Notes under the pieces: generated by a model | The model's database searches: none | What the model saw: only the letters and a program-made list of their open reading frames with translations | What the model was told of the DNA's origin: nothing | Shown here: positions 8,193 to 16,734 of the stretch, in pieces | How the letters are laid out: each line of letters begins with the position of its first letter | Numbering within the stretch: the first letter of the stretch is position 1 | Source of the DNA: Tistlia consotensis USBA 355 | Lineage (GTDB): Bacteria; Pseudomonadota; Alphaproteobacteria; Kiloniellales; DSM-21159 | Direction of reading: 5' to 3' | Assembly: GCF_900177295.1 (NCBI RefSeq) | Contig: NZ_FWZX01000001.1 | Span: 248,001-312,000 of the forward strand | DNA: 64,000 nucleotides | Program-made: the position numbers and the translations under genes

Positions 8193-9335
8193 CTAGAGCC
8201 TGGGGGTCTGAGCCGGGGCCTCGAGCGCCGGCTTGTCGGAGATCTTCACCTTCTGGCCCGGATAGAGCTTGTTCTGGCCGCCGGTCACGACACGCTCGCC
8301 GGCCTTCACGCCCTCGGTCACGACGATCCGGTCGCCGCGCACGGCGCCGACCGTCACCGAGCGCCGCTCGAGCTCGACGACCGAGCCCGGCCCGGCCTTC
8401 CCGGCGCCGCCCTCCGGCTCCTTCACCACGAAGACGCTGTCGCCGTAGAGGCTGTAGGTGATCGCGGTGCGCGGCACGGTGACGACGTCGCGCGCCTTGT
8501 CCTCCAGCACGTTGACGTTGGCGAACATGCCGGGCAGCAGCCGCCTGTCGGGATTCGGCACCTGGCCGCGGATCAGGATGTTGCGCGTCTCCTGGTTCAC
8601 CCGGGCGTCGATCGAGGCGACCTTGCCGGAGAAGCTCTTGTCTGAGAAGGCGTCGACCTTGACCTCGACGTCCTGGCCGATCGCGAGGCGCGCGATGTCC
8701 TGCTCCGGCATCGGGAAGTCGACGTAGATCGGGTCGAGCTGCTGCAGCGTGACCAGCGCGTCGCCGGCCGAGATGAACTGGCCGATGTCGACCTTGCGGA
8801 TGCCGAGCCGCCCGGTGAAGGGCGCCAGCACGACCTTCTGGTCGATCACCGCACGGATACGCTCGACCTCGGCGGCATTGCTGTCGCGGTCGGCGACGGC
8901 GGCGTCGTAGTTGGTGCGCGAGGTGTTGCCCCGCTGGACCAGCTCGCTCTGTCGCTTGAGGTCGGCCTGGCTCTTCTTGAGCTGCGCCTCGGCCGACTTC
9001 AGCTCGGCCTGCTCGGTCGAGGTGTCGAGCTCGACCAGCAGGGCGCCCTGCTTGACCTCCTGGCCCGAGTCGAAATGGATCGCCTTGACGATGCCGCTGA
9101 CCTCGGTCGAGAGGTCGATGCCCTGGATCGCCTCGAAGGTGCCGATCGCCGGCAGGCTCGGCCGCCAGCTCTCCGTCTTCGCCACCTCCACGGCGATCGC
9201 GGTCGCCGGCGGCTGCTGGCTCGAGATGATCTGCTGGATCATCTTCGGCTTCATGACGAACTGGAAGTAGGCGAAGCCCCCGACCAGCGCAGCCAGCAAC
9301 ACGAAGACGACGACGAAGATGATGACTCTTCTCAT
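8193..9335 (-). CDS. RND efflux periplasmic adaptor subunit (membrane fusion protein)
   Basis: A 380-residue HlyD/AcrA-type adaptor linking the RND permease to an outer-membrane channel. An uncleaved N-terminal anchor (residues about 4-27) is followed by a beta-barrel and lipoyl half (around GIDLSTEVSGIVKAI), a heptad-rich hairpin (STEQAELKSAEAQLKKSQAD), the second lipoyl half (APFTGRLGIRKVDIGQ), and a C-terminal membrane-proximal domain with GMFANV. The barrel and lipoyl parts have normal family length. It is the first gene of the two-gene pump operon. The 187 bases upstream (9336-9522) hold no regulator gene and no operator that I could recognise. Confidence 0.92.
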   Translation of the reverse strand: MRRVIIFVVVFVLLAALVGGFAYFQFVMKPKMIQQIISSQQPPATAIAVEVAKTESWRPSLPAIGTFEAIQGIDLSTEVSGIVKAIHFDSGQEVKQGALLVELDTSTEQAELKSAEAQLKKSQADLKRQSELVQRGNTSRTNYDAAVADRDSNAAEVERIRAVIDQKVVLAPFTGRLGIRKVDIGQFISAGDALVTLQQLDPIYVDFPMPEQDIARLAIGQDVEVKVDAFSDKSFSGKVASIDARVNQETRNILIRGQVPNPDRRLLPGMFANVNVLEDKARDVVTVPRTAITYSLYGDSVFVVKEPEGGAGKAGPGSVVELERRSVTVGAVRGDRIVVTEGVKAGERVVTGGQNKLYPGQKVKISDKPALEAPAQTPRL

Positions 9336-9522
9336 GGCACCGCTACAGCTCGGACGCGTGACGAAAGGCGGGTGCCGCGGACCGGCAGCCCGCGCTGCGG
9401 CTTGTTCATCGGCTGCGCAGGCATGTTCCGACCCCCCGGTCGCCCGTTCCTGCGAGCCTACCCCAGCCCGCCGGGCGGCAGACTACACTAGGTCGCCCGA
9501 TGACGGTATGCCTTTGAAGTCG

Positions 9523-9858
9523 TTACCAGCTGCTTAGCCGGCTTCGCGACCCGCCCTGGCCGGCGACGCGCTCGCGCTCCAGCCGGCGGCGCAGCAGGCG
9601 CCGCTCCCAGCGCGACAGCGCGGCGCCGACGGCGCCGATCAGCATGGCGAGGCTGCCGATCACGAAGAGCCAGACGCCGGCGTTCTGCCAGGAGTCCCAG
9701 AAGAAGAAGATGCTGCCGACGAAGAAGGTGAGGTTGCCGAACACGCCGACCAGCGTGTGCACCCACTCGAAGTCGTGCACCGTCTCGCGGACGACGCGCG
9801 ACTGCTCCTCCAGGTGCGCGACGAAGCGCAGGAACCATACCGGATAGACCGACTCCAT
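9523..9858 (-). CDS. YrhK-like small membrane protein
   Basis: A 111-residue protein with two or three predicted helices. The core reads TLVGVFGNLTFFVGS, then a short FFWDSWQN loop, then GVWLFVIGSLAMLIG, which matches the YrhK-like domain as I know it. The C-terminus is strongly basic (RRLLRRRLERER) and should face the cytoplasm. I chose the ATG at 9858: the open frame continues upstream, but that part overlaps the divergent methyltransferase gene and is compositionally a shadow. The function of YrhK domains is not known. It stands alone, divergent from the MetE-like gene by 100 bases. Confidence 0.75.
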   Translation of the reverse strand: MESVYPVWFLRFVAHLEEQSRVVRETVHDFEWVHTLVGVFGNLTFFVGSIFFFWDSWQNAGVWLFVIGSLAMLIGAVGAALSRWERRLLRRRLERERVAGQGGSRSRLSSW

Positions 9859-9958
9859 GACCTTATCGACGCTGGCACGGCGGGATCGGTTCCGGAAAAC
9901 CCGGCCCGGGGATATGCTGCCGGCAACGAGAGCAACGACGCCGCGGGGAGGCCACAGA

Positions 9959-10987
9959 ATGCTGCGCACGACGATCGCCGGAAGCCTGCCGAAGCCCAGC
10001 TGGCTGGCCGAGCCCGAGAAGCTCTGGGCGCCCTGGCGCCTGGAGGGCGCCGAGCTGGAGCGCGCCAAGAAGGACGCCGCCCTGGTCTGGCTGAAGGAGC
10101 AGGAGGCCGACGGCATCGACATCGTCACCGAGGGCGAGCAGTTCCGCGTCCACTTCGTCCACGGCTTCCTGCAGGAGGTCGCCGGCATCGACTGGGAGAA
10201 GAAGACGAAGATGGGCATCCGCAACGACCGCTACGTGGTCGAGGTGCCGACCGTCACCGGCCCGGTCCGGCGCAAGGGGCCGGTGCACCGGGAGCAGGCG
10301 GCCTTCATGCGCGCCCACACCGAGCACCAGCTCAAGTTCACCCTGCCCGGCCCGATGACCATCTGCGACACCATCGCCGACGGCCACTACGGCCGGCGCG
10401 CCGACATGGCCATGGCCTTCGCCGAGATCCTCAACGAGGAGGCGAAAGAGCTGGAGGCCGCCGGGGTCGACGTCGTGCAGTTCGACGAGCCGGCCTTCAA
10501 CGTCTTCATGGACGACGTGCGCGAGTGGGGAGTCGCCGCCCTGGAGCACGCCGCCCAGGGCCTGACGTGCAAGACCGCCGTGCACATCTGCTACGGCTAC
10601 GGCATCAAGGCCAACATCGACTGGAAGAAGACGCTGGGCGGCGAGTGGCGCCAGTACGAGGCGATCTTCCCGCCGCTCAACGAGTCGAAGATCCAGCAGG
10701 TCTCCCTGGAGTGCGCCAACTCCAAGGTGCCGATCTCGCTGCTCGGCCTGCTCGACAGGAAGGAGCTGCTGGTCGGCGCCATCGACGTCGCCAGCGAGAC
10801 GGTCGAGACGCCGGAGCAGGTCGCGGCGACCCTGCGCCAGGCCCTGGAGTACGCCGACGCCGCCCGCGTCCAGCCCTGCACCAACTGCGGCATGGCCCCG
10901 CTGCCGCGCGCCGTCGCCGAGGGCAAGCTGAAGGCGCTCGGCGCCGGGGCGCGATTGCTCAGGAAGGAGCTGGGGGTGGTGGAGTAG
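9959..10987 (+). CDS. MetE-like (cobalamin-independent methionine synthase family) methyltransferase
   Basis: A 342-residue protein matching only the C-terminal catalytic half of MetE. The zinc site can be traced: His209 and Cys211 in VHICYG, Glu251 in SLECAN, and Cys307 in PCTNCGM. It should therefore activate a thiol for methyl transfer, but short family members may use a simpler methyl donor than the triglutamyl folate used by full-length MetE. An alternative ATG at 9857 is in frame; I prefer 9959 because a GGGGAGG site precedes it and the core motif MLRTTIAGSLPKP starts there. It converges on a cytochrome c gene, with a large palindrome between. Calling it true methionine synthase would be an overreach. 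Confidence 0.87.
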   Translation: MLRTTIAGSLPKPSWLAEPEKLWAPWRLEGAELERAKKDAALVWLKEQEADGIDIVTEGEQFRVHFVHGFLQEVAGIDWEKKTKMGIRNDRYVVEVPTVTGPVRRKGPVHREQAAFMRAHTEHQLKFTLPGPMTICDTIADGHYGRRADMAMAFAEILNEEAKELEAAGVDVVQFDEPAFNVFMDDVREWGVAALEHAAQGLTCKTAVHICYGYGIKANIDWKKTLGGEWRQYEAIFPPLNESKIQQVSLECANSKVPISLLGLLDRKELLVGAIDVASETVETPEQVAATLRQALEYADAARVQPCTNCGMAPLPRAVAEGKLKALGAGARLLRKELGVVE

Positions 10988-11031
10988 GGGGCCCCGCCGG
11001 GTCGCCTAGTCGACCCGAAGGATCGCCAATG

Positions 11032-11119
11032 GCTTCATCCTGAGCCTGTCGAAGGGTGAAGCCATTCCGGCCCGGCCGGTGCCGCTTCGCTTCACCCTTC
11101 GACAGGCTCAGGATGAAGC
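11032..11119. repeat. 31-bp perfect inverted repeat (intergenic palindrome)
   Basis: Two perfectly complementary 31-base arms (11032-11062 and 11089-11119) flank a 26-base GC-rich spacer. The core CTGAGCCTGTCGAAGG is a sequence I recognise as a recurrent intergenic repeat in many alphaproteobacterial genomes. It sits between two convergent genes and could act as a bidirectional transcription barrier, although there is no T-tract. Imperfect pairing continues for about 10 bases outside both arms. Confidence 0.9.
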
Positions 11120-11163
11120 GAATGTGGCTGATCCTCCGCTGTGATCGAGCCGGCGAACGGACG

Positions 11164-11550
11164 CTACTTCTTCTCGCGCAGCGTCGCGACGTAGGCGACC
11201 AGGTCGTCGATCTGGGCGCGGGTCATCTCGAAGGTCGCGACGTTGCTCGGATTGTCGGTCGGCGGCGGGATGTCGGGCATGCGCACGAAGACCGGGTGGG
11301 GCCGCAGCGCATAGAAGGCCTCGAAGCGGTCGCGCCAGTCGTCGCGCTTGACGATGATCTGGAACGAGGGCGTCGAGTCGATGCCGCCGTAGCGGTTGAG
11401 GTCGCCGACGACGTGGCAGCGCGTGCAGTGCTGCCGGGCGATCTCCCGGCCCTTGGCGACGTCGCCGGCCGCCCGCGCGGCCGCCGGCGCCGCCAGCAGC
11501 GCGGCGGCGAGGCAGGCCCCGGCGACGACGGCGGCCGCGGCCCGGCGCAT
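11164..11550 (-). CDS. small periplasmic c-type cytochrome
   Basis: A 128-residue monohaem cytochrome c. A signal peptide covers about residues 1-28 (MRRAAAAVVAGACLAAALL then an AxA-rich cleavage zone). The haem motif is Cys42-Thr-Arg-Cys45-His46. A VRMP segment near residue 90 could supply the distal methionine. The C-terminal helix DDLVAYVATLREKK is typical of class I cytochromes. It starts 2 bases after the stop of the CoA-transferase gene, so the two are co-transcribed, an unexpected pairing that gives no direct clue to the electron donor. Confidence 0.88.
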   Translation of the reverse strand: MRRAAAAVVAGACLAAALLAAPAAARAAGDVAKGREIARQHCTRCHVVGDLNRYGGIDSTPSFQIIVKRDDWRDRFEAFYALRPHPVFVRMPDIPPPTDNPSNVATFEMTRAQIDDLVAYVATLREKK

Positions 11551-11552
11551 GG

Positions 11553-12698
11553 TCAGGCGACCCGGCTGCCGGCCGCCCCCTCGGCGAACTCGGCGCGGAT
11601 CGCCGCGTCGTGCTGGCCGAGCGCCGGCACCGGGCCGAGCGCGAGCGTCTCGCCGGCGACCACGGCGCCGGGCGACAGCAGCTCGACCGGGCCGTTCTCG
11701 GTGGCGACCCGGATCAGGCGGTTCTGGGGATGCCTGGAGAGGTCCTCCAGGTCCGAGAGGCGCCCGTAGGCGATGCGCGCCGCCTCGAGGCGCGCGATGT
11801 TGGCCTCGCGGTCGCGCCGGGCGAAGACCTCGGCGACCAGGGCGTCGAGCGCCGCGCGGTTGGCGACCCGCCGGACGTTGCTGTCGAAGCGCGGATCGCT
11901 CGCGATCTCCGGGCGCTCCAGCACCTGGGCGCAGAGGCTGGCCCACTCGCGCTCGTTCTGGATCGAGATCAGGATCGCCTTGCCGTCGGCGCAGGCGAAG
12001 GCGCCGTAGGGCGCGATCGAGGGGTGCCTGAGGCCGCTGCGCTTCGGCGCCTTGCCGCCGTAGCGGTACTGCAGGTAGGGCACATTCATCCAGTCGGCCA
12101 GCGCGTGGAACAGCGAGACCTCGATCGCCCGACCCTGCCCCGTGCGGCCGCGGCCGATCAGGGCCTGCAGGATCGCCTGGAAGGCGGTCATGCCGGCGGC
12201 GATGTCGCAGACCGAGACGCCGACCCGGGCCGGCCCCTCGGCCGTGCCGGTGATCTCGCAGAGCCCGGACTCGGCCTGGACCAGCAGGTCGTAGGCCTTC
12301 TGGTCGCGATAGGGCCCGTCCTCGCCGTAGCCGGAGATCGCGCAATAGATCAGGCCGGGCCGGCGCTGCCGCCACTCCTTCGGCCCGAAGCCGAGCCGGG
12401 CCGCGGCGCCCGGCGCCAAGTTCTGGATGAAGACGTCGGCCTTGTCGAGCAGGCGGCCGAGCAGCGCCTTGTCGGCCGCCTCCTTGAGGTCCAGGCGCAG
12501 CGATTCCTTGCCGCGGTTGAGCCAGACGAAGTAGGCGCTGCCGCCCTTGACGTAGTCGTCGTAGCGCCGCGCGAAGTCGCCCTCCGGCCGCTCGATCTTG
12601 ATGACCCGCGCGCCGGCGTCGGCCAGACGCCCCGAGCAGTAGGGCGCCGCCACCGCCTGCTCCAGGCTGACCACCAGCAGGCCTTCGAGATCCTTCAT
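11553..12698 (-). CDS. CaiB/BaiF (family III) CoA-transferase
   Basis: A 381-residue family III CoA-transferase, moving CoA between carboxylic acids through an aspartyl intermediate. The catalytic Asp is Asp137 in KAYDLLVQAESG, the usual place. The N-terminal KDLEGLLVVSLEQAVAAPYC and the GADVIKIE-like segment ARVIKIERPEGD are family hallmarks. Length is normal. The ATG at 12698 begins the frame; a hairpin-rich region lies upstream and separates it from the FAD oxidoreductase. The acid substrates are unknown: neighbours (a cytochrome c and a DAO-type oxidoreductase) do not define a pathway. Confidence 0.9.
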   Translation of the reverse strand: MKDLEGLLVVSLEQAVAAPYCSGRLADAGARVIKIERPEGDFARRYDDYVKGGSAYFVWLNRGKESLRLDLKEAADKALLGRLLDKADVFIQNLAPGAAARLGFGPKEWRQRRPGLIYCAISGYGEDGPYRDQKAYDLLVQAESGLCEITGTAEGPARVGVSVCDIAAGMTAFQAILQALIGRGRTGQGRAIEVSLFHALADWMNVPYLQYRYGGKAPKRSGLRHPSIAPYGAFACADGKAILISIQNEREWASLCAQVLERPEIASDPRFDSNVRRVANRAALDALVAEVFARRDREANIARLEAARIAYGRLSDLEDLSRHPQNRLIRVATENGPVELLSPGAVVAGETLALGPVPALGQHDAAIRAEFAEGAAGSRVA

Positions 12699-12783
12699 GG
12701 GCGTTCCGCTCCCCGTTTTCCGCCGAGACTAGCGCCGACGGCCGGCGAGCGCGAATCCGGACGCTGCGAGCCCCGTCAGCGTC

Positions 12784-12958
12784 CCCTCTCCGCCCCTTCG
12801 GGGGGAGAGGGTCAGGGAGAGGTGGGGCATACGGCGGATGGGGAAGCGCCGACCTCTCGATCGAGGATAGGGTTTTGCCGCGGCCCCACCCCGACAGCCG
12901 CGAGGGCCCGAATCCCCCACCTCTCCCTGCCCTCTCCGCCCCCGGGGGGCGGAGAGGG
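12784..12958. repeat. paired GC hairpins forming a larger inverted repeat
   Basis: Two hairpins, one at 12784-12811 (CCCTCTCC arms) and one at 12930-12958 (CCCTCTCCGCCCC against GGGCGGAGAGGG), lie between two minus-strand genes. The segments 12805-12827 and 12915-12936 are also complementary to each other apart from a one-base gap, so the region can fold either as two small hairpins or as one long stem. It resembles the CCCTCTCC-type intergenic repeats common in high-GC proteobacteria. It probably ends the FAD-oxidoreductase transcript. Confidence 0.8.
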
Positions 12959-12987
12959 AAATGAGAGCCGGCGATCGGCCGCGCCCC

Positions 12988-14292
12988 CTACCCCAGCACG
13001 GAGAAGCTGCTCTCCCTGTTGATCTCGCGCCTGCGCGAATAGAAGCCGAGGTCGATGGTCCGGCCGGTGTGCCTGAGATGCAGCTGCAGCGGCTCGGCGT
13101 CGTGGTCGTGGCCGGCCTGCACCTTCTCAACCAGCTCGGCCATCATGACGCCGGCGACGGGGGCGTTCTTGAACTGGTTGCCGCTGGTGCCGATCGCCAT
13201 GTACCAGCCCGGCACCGAGGAGGCGTCGTAGATCGGGATCCAGTCGTCGGAGACGTCGTAGAGCTCGACCACGCCCTTCATCTGGCTCGGGATGCCGAGG
13301 GTCGGGATGCGCTGAGCGGTGCGCAGCGCCTGGATGCGCCACTGCTCGGTGAAGTTGGTGTCGTAGTCGTCGGGATCGACCCACTCGCGCGGATCGCACT
13401 CCGGGTCCTCGCTGCCGATCAGCAGGAAGTTGCCCTTCTCCGGCCGGGTGTAGCAGGAGATGTCGCTGTCCGAGGTGACGATGCCGACCTTGTCCCAGTC
13501 GGCGACCGGCATGGGGACGTGCACGACCTCCTGCTTGAGCGCCCGGGTCTTGATGGTCATGTCGCCGGTGGCACCCGCCATCTCGTTGAGCTTGTAGGAG
13601 TGCGGGCCGGCGACGTTGACCACGACCGGCGCGTCGATCGCGCTGCCGTCGGCCAGGGTGACGCCCGCGATCCGGCCCTCGCCGTCCTTGCGGATCTCCG
13701 TCACCCGCGCGTTGAAGCGGAAGGTCCCGCCGGCCGCCTCGGCGGCGCGCTGCAGATTGTGGGCCGAGAGCTGCGGGTCGTTGATGTAGCCGGCGGCCGG
13801 GAAGAACACGCCGCCCTCGAGCCGGCCGCCGGTCGGCTCGCCGAAGCCGGGATCCTCGGGCCGCTTGGCCGGGGCGAAGCGGTCGAGGCGCAGGTGCGGC
13901 AGCTTGCGCTCGACGGTCGCGGCGTCCCACTCCTGGTAGGGGATGCCGAGGCTGGCCATGTTGGCGACGATCTTGCGCAGCTGGCCGTTCGACTCGGTCT
14001 TCATGACCAGGCAGCCGGTGTCGTGGAAGCGGGCCAGGCCGCGCTCGTCCTCGACCCCCAGGTGGCCGGCCCAGTCCTTCCAGTAGAAGTAGCCCTCGTA
14101 GGCCAGGGCCGCGCCCTCGACCGTCGAGTAGTGGGTCCGGATGATCGCGCAGGAGCCGCCGGTCGAGCCGTAGCCGGCGGTCGGCAGGCGGTCGAGGTTG
14201 AGCGTCTTCCAGCCCTTGCGCGCCAGCTCCAGCCCGACCGCCGCGCCGATCACCCCGGCGCCGATCACGATCGCATCGAACCTCTCCGCCAT
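12988..14292 (-). CDS. FAD-dependent oxidoreductase (DAO / sarcosine oxidase beta-like)
   Basis: A 434-residue flavoprotein of the D-amino-acid-oxidase fold, likely oxidising the C-N bond of an amino acid or N-methyl amine. The dinucleotide motif is VIGAGVIGAA at residues 9-18, followed by the acidic end of the second strand (NLDR). A C-terminal GWYMAIGTSGNQFKNAP stretch is the second FAD contact typical of the family. The tail of about 40 residues after the core (from QAGHDHDAEP) is variable. No sarcosine oxidase alpha, gamma or delta genes are adjacent, so it acts as a single subunit or with a distant electron acceptor. The substrate is not determined. Confidence 0.88.
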   Translation of the reverse strand: MAERFDAIVIGAGVIGAAVGLELARKGWKTLNLDRLPTAGYGSTGGSCAIIRTHYSTVEGAALAYEGYFYWKDWAGHLGVEDERGLARFHDTGCLVMKTESNGQLRKIVANMASLGIPYQEWDAATVERKLPHLRLDRFAPAKRPEDPGFGEPTGGRLEGGVFFPAAGYINDPQLSAHNLQRAAEAAGGTFRFNARVTEIRKDGEGRIAGVTLADGSAIDAPVVVNVAGPHSYKLNEMAGATGDMTIKTRALKQEVVHVPMPVADWDKVGIVTSDSDISCYTRPEKGNFLLIGSEDPECDPREWVDPDDYDTNFTEQWRIQALRTAQRIPTLGIPSQMKGVVELYDVSDDWIPIYDASSVPGWYMAIGTSGNQFKNAPVAGVMMAELVEKVQAGHDHDAEPLQLHLRHTGRTIDLGFYSRRREINRESSFSVLG

Positions 14293-14432
14293 GTCCCCGG
14301 TCCTTTCCTGCTTCCCGGCCGCCCGATCGATCCCGCGGCGGCTCTGCTCTAGCAGGCTTTACGATGCCCGGCGAGCGCCCGCCGGACCGTCGCCGTCACC
14401 GCCTGTCGCGGGGGCGACGCGGGCCGCCCGAA

Positions 14433-14462
14433 AGAAAAAGGCCCGGGGTCGCCCCCGGGCCA
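14433..14462 (-). terminator. rho-independent terminator of the Ugp-type minus-strand operon
   Basis: On the minus strand a GC stem (GGCCCGGGG paired with CCCCGGGCC across 14441-14462, short loop) is followed by a T-rich tract (complement of 14433-14440). It lies 38 bases past the stop of the binding-protein gene, a textbook intrinsic terminator. Confidence 0.8.
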
Positions 14463-14500
14463 GGTTCCGGCGCCATGGCCGAAAGGGGGTATCGGCGGGA

Positions 14501-15841
14501 CTACATGGCCGCCGGCAGCTTGAGCGCGGTGCTGTCGACGTAGGGCTTCATCAGCTCGTCGGCCTTCTGCTGGGCCGCCTTCAGCGCCTCGGCCGGCTTG
14601 GCGTCGCCGGTGATGACCGCCTGGACCTGGTCCTCCAGGGCCTTGCGCACCGCGACGGTGTTGTAGGTCGCGAACCAGGAGCGCGCGTACTTCAGCTGGT
14701 CGAGCGCGACCTTCGCGTCGGGATGGCTGTCGATGAACTGCTTCATCTCCGGCAGGTCGTAGGCCGCCTTGTTCGGCGCGAAGTAGCCGGTGAAGCGGCT
14801 CCACTGGCCGGCGATCTCCGGGCTGGTCAGCCACTTCATCAGGGTCCAGGCCGCCTTCTGCTTCTCCGGCGACAGGCCCTTGGGCATCATCAGCGAGGCG
14901 CCGCCGATGGCGACGGCGTTGCGCAGGTTGCGCGGCACGAAGGCGACCCGGTAGTCGTCCTTCATGTTCTCGCGGACGAACGACAGCGAGCCGGTCGAGA
15001 GCACGACCATCGAGGCCTGGCCGGCGAAGAAGGCCGTGGAGACCGCCTTGCCGTCGGTGATCGCCGCCGGCATGACCTTGGCCTTGTGCGCCAGCTCGTC
15101 GACGAAGGAGAGCGCGCCGAGCATGGTCGGGGCGTCATAGTAGACCTCTCCGCCGTACTCCGGATTGTAGTAGAGGCCGCCGTTCGACATCGTCAGGGCG
15201 GTCATGATCCAGCCCAGGTAGTCGTAGTTCTCGGGGATCATCAGGCCCCAGCGCTTGGTCTCGCCGCCCTCGCGCTTGGTCAGCTTCTCGGCGGCGGCCA
15301 GCCACTCGGCCCAGGTCGCCGGCGGATGGTCCGGGTCGAGGCCGGCCGCGCGGAACTGCGTGGCGTTGATGTAGAGCAGCGGCGTCGAGTTCTGGAACGG
15401 CACCGCCCAGACCTTGCCGGCGAACTGCGCGTTGCCGTGCAGCGCCTGCCAGAACTGGCCCATGAAGGCGTCGGGGGTCTTGCCGTCGGCCTCGATCAGC
15501 GGATCGAGCGGCTGGATCTCGTCGTTGAGCTGGTACTCGAGGATGAAGTTCGCGCTCATGATCACGGCCGCCGGCGGCCGGCCGGCCTTGATCGCGGCGC
15601 GGGTCTTCAGGTTGGTCTCGTCGTAGCTGCCGGTATAGACGGCGGTCGCCTTGATCTCGGGATGCGCCTCGTTGAAGCGCTCGATCAGGCTCTGCATCTC
15701 CTTGGCCAGCTTGCCCTCGACCGGCACCGGGAAGAACATCTCGATCTCGGTCTTGGCCTGGGCGGCGGCCAGGCCGGCCCCCAGGGCGACGCTCGCCGCC
15801 AGACCGGCGGTGGCGAGCCCTCTCAACGACAACAGCTGCAT
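14501..15841 (-). CDS. extracellular solute-binding protein, UgpB-like
   Basis: A 446-residue periplasmic binding protein for an ABC importer of the sn-glycerol-3-phosphate/oligosaccharide class (family 1). A Sec signal peptide spans about residues 1-28, ending ALGAGLAAAQA. The mature part has the cluster-D bilobed features: LIERFNEAHPEIKA early, FQNSTPLLYIN, and the WTLMKWLTSPE segment toward the C-terminus. The ATG at 15841 is preceded by AAGGAGGTCC. It is the last gene of the minus-strand unit (permease, permease, binding protein), unlike E. coli where ugpB is first, and is followed by a strong terminator. Glycerol-3-phosphate is the best-known ligand, but other polyols or glycerophosphodiesters are equally possible. 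Confidence 0.9.
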   Translation of the reverse strand: MQLLSLRGLATAGLAASVALGAGLAAAQAKTEIEMFFPVPVEGKLAKEMQSLIERFNEAHPEIKATAVYTGSYDETNLKTRAAIKAGRPPAAVIMSANFILEYQLNDEIQPLDPLIEADGKTPDAFMGQFWQALHGNAQFAGKVWAVPFQNSTPLLYINATQFRAAGLDPDHPPATWAEWLAAAEKLTKREGGETKRWGLMIPENYDYLGWIMTALTMSNGGLYYNPEYGGEVYYDAPTMLGALSFVDELAHKAKVMPAAITDGKAVSTAFFAGQASMVVLSTGSLSFVRENMKDDYRVAFVPRNLRNAVAIGGASLMMPKGLSPEKQKAAWTLMKWLTSPEIAGQWSRFTGYFAPNKAAYDLPEMKQFIDSHPDAKVALDQLKYARSWFATYNTVAVRKALEDQVQAVITGDAKPAEALKAAQQKADELMKPYVDSTALKLPAAM

Positions 15842-15870
15842 GACGGACCTCCTTGTGGGTCGGCTTCGGA

Positions 15871-16734
15871 TCACTTGATTCCGGAGAAGAGGAAGGAATT
15901 GACGAACTGCCGCTGGAACAGCCCGAAGGCGAGCAGCAGCGGCGCCGCGACCAGGAACGTCCCGGCGGCGATCACGCCCCATTGCGAGGCGCTTTCCGCG
16001 CCCATCGTGAAGGACGCCAGCCCGACCGTGAGGGTCTGGTTGCCGGGCGACGAGATGACCATCAGCGGCCAGAGGAACTCGTTCCAGTGGGTGACCACCG
16101 AGACGATGCCGAAGGCAATCATGCCGGGCCGCGCCAGCGGCACCAGGACGCGCACGATCAGCTGCCACCAGGTCGCGCCGTCGACGATCGCCGCCTCCTC
16201 GAAGTCGCGCGGGATGGTGCGGAAGGTCTGGCGCATCAGGAACACGCCGAAAGCCGAGGCGAAGTAGGGCGCCATGACGCCGAGCAGGTCGTCGTAGAGG
16301 CCGAGCTCGGTGACCGTCGTCAGGTTCGGCACGATCAGGATCGGCGGCACCAGCATCAGCTGCAGCAGGAAGCCGTAGAAGACCAGCTCGCGGCCCGGAA
16401 ACCTGAGGCGCGCGAAGGCGTAGCCGGCCAGCGTGATGGTCGCGAGCTGGACCGCCAGGATGCCCAGGCAGACGATCACGGTGTTGAGGTAGAGCAGCGC
16501 GAAGTCGGCGGAATCGAGCGCCTCGGCGAAGTTCGCCAGGGTCGGCGTGAAGTCCGGCCAGAGCGAGGCCATGTCGAGGCCGCCGAAGTTCTGCGGCCGG
16601 AAGGCGGCGACCAGCATCCAGAGCAGCGGCGTCGACCAGACCAGCGCGACGCCGCAGAGCAGCGCGACGGCGAGCCAGCGCGCGCCCTCGCCGCGCCGGG
16701 CGCCGCGGCGCTGCGGGATCGGGCGGCCGGCCAT
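15871..16734 (-). CDS. ABC transporter permease, UgpE-like
   Basis: A 287-residue inner-membrane permease with about six helices. The EAA loop that contacts the ATPase is DFEEAAIVDGATWWQLI followed by VLVPLARPG, as expected. Its ATG (16732-16734) shares one base with the stop of the upstream permease gene, showing translational coupling. I chose this start because the much longer open frame from 17814 is only the shadow of that upstream permease. Together with the UgpA-like partner it forms the membrane channel of the importer. Confidence 0.91.
   Translation of the reverse strand: MAGRPIPQRRGARRGEGARWLAVALLCGVALVWSTPLLWMLVAAFRPQNFGGLDMASLWPDFTPTLANFAEALDSADFALLYLNTVIVCLGILAVQLATITLAGYAFARLRFPGRELVFYGFLLQLMLVPPILIVPNLTTVTELGLYDDLLGVMAPYFASAFGVFLMRQTFRTIPRDFEEAAIVDGATWWQLIVRVLVPLARPGMIAFGIVSVVTHWNEFLWPLMVISSPGNQTLTVGLASFTMGAESASQWGVIAAGTFLVAAPLLLAFGLFQRQFVNSFLFSGIK

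Noticed and set aside
5061-8645. Very long plus-strand open frame (1194 codons) opposite the RND pump genes
   Set aside because: It is a GC-rich shadow: the translation is dominated by Arg, Gln, Asp, His and Val without hydrophobic core patterns, while the minus strand encodes clear RND and adaptor proteins.
11032-11119. Palindrome as terminal repeats of an insertion sequence
   Set aside because: Only 26 bases lie between the arms and no transposase or target duplication is visible.
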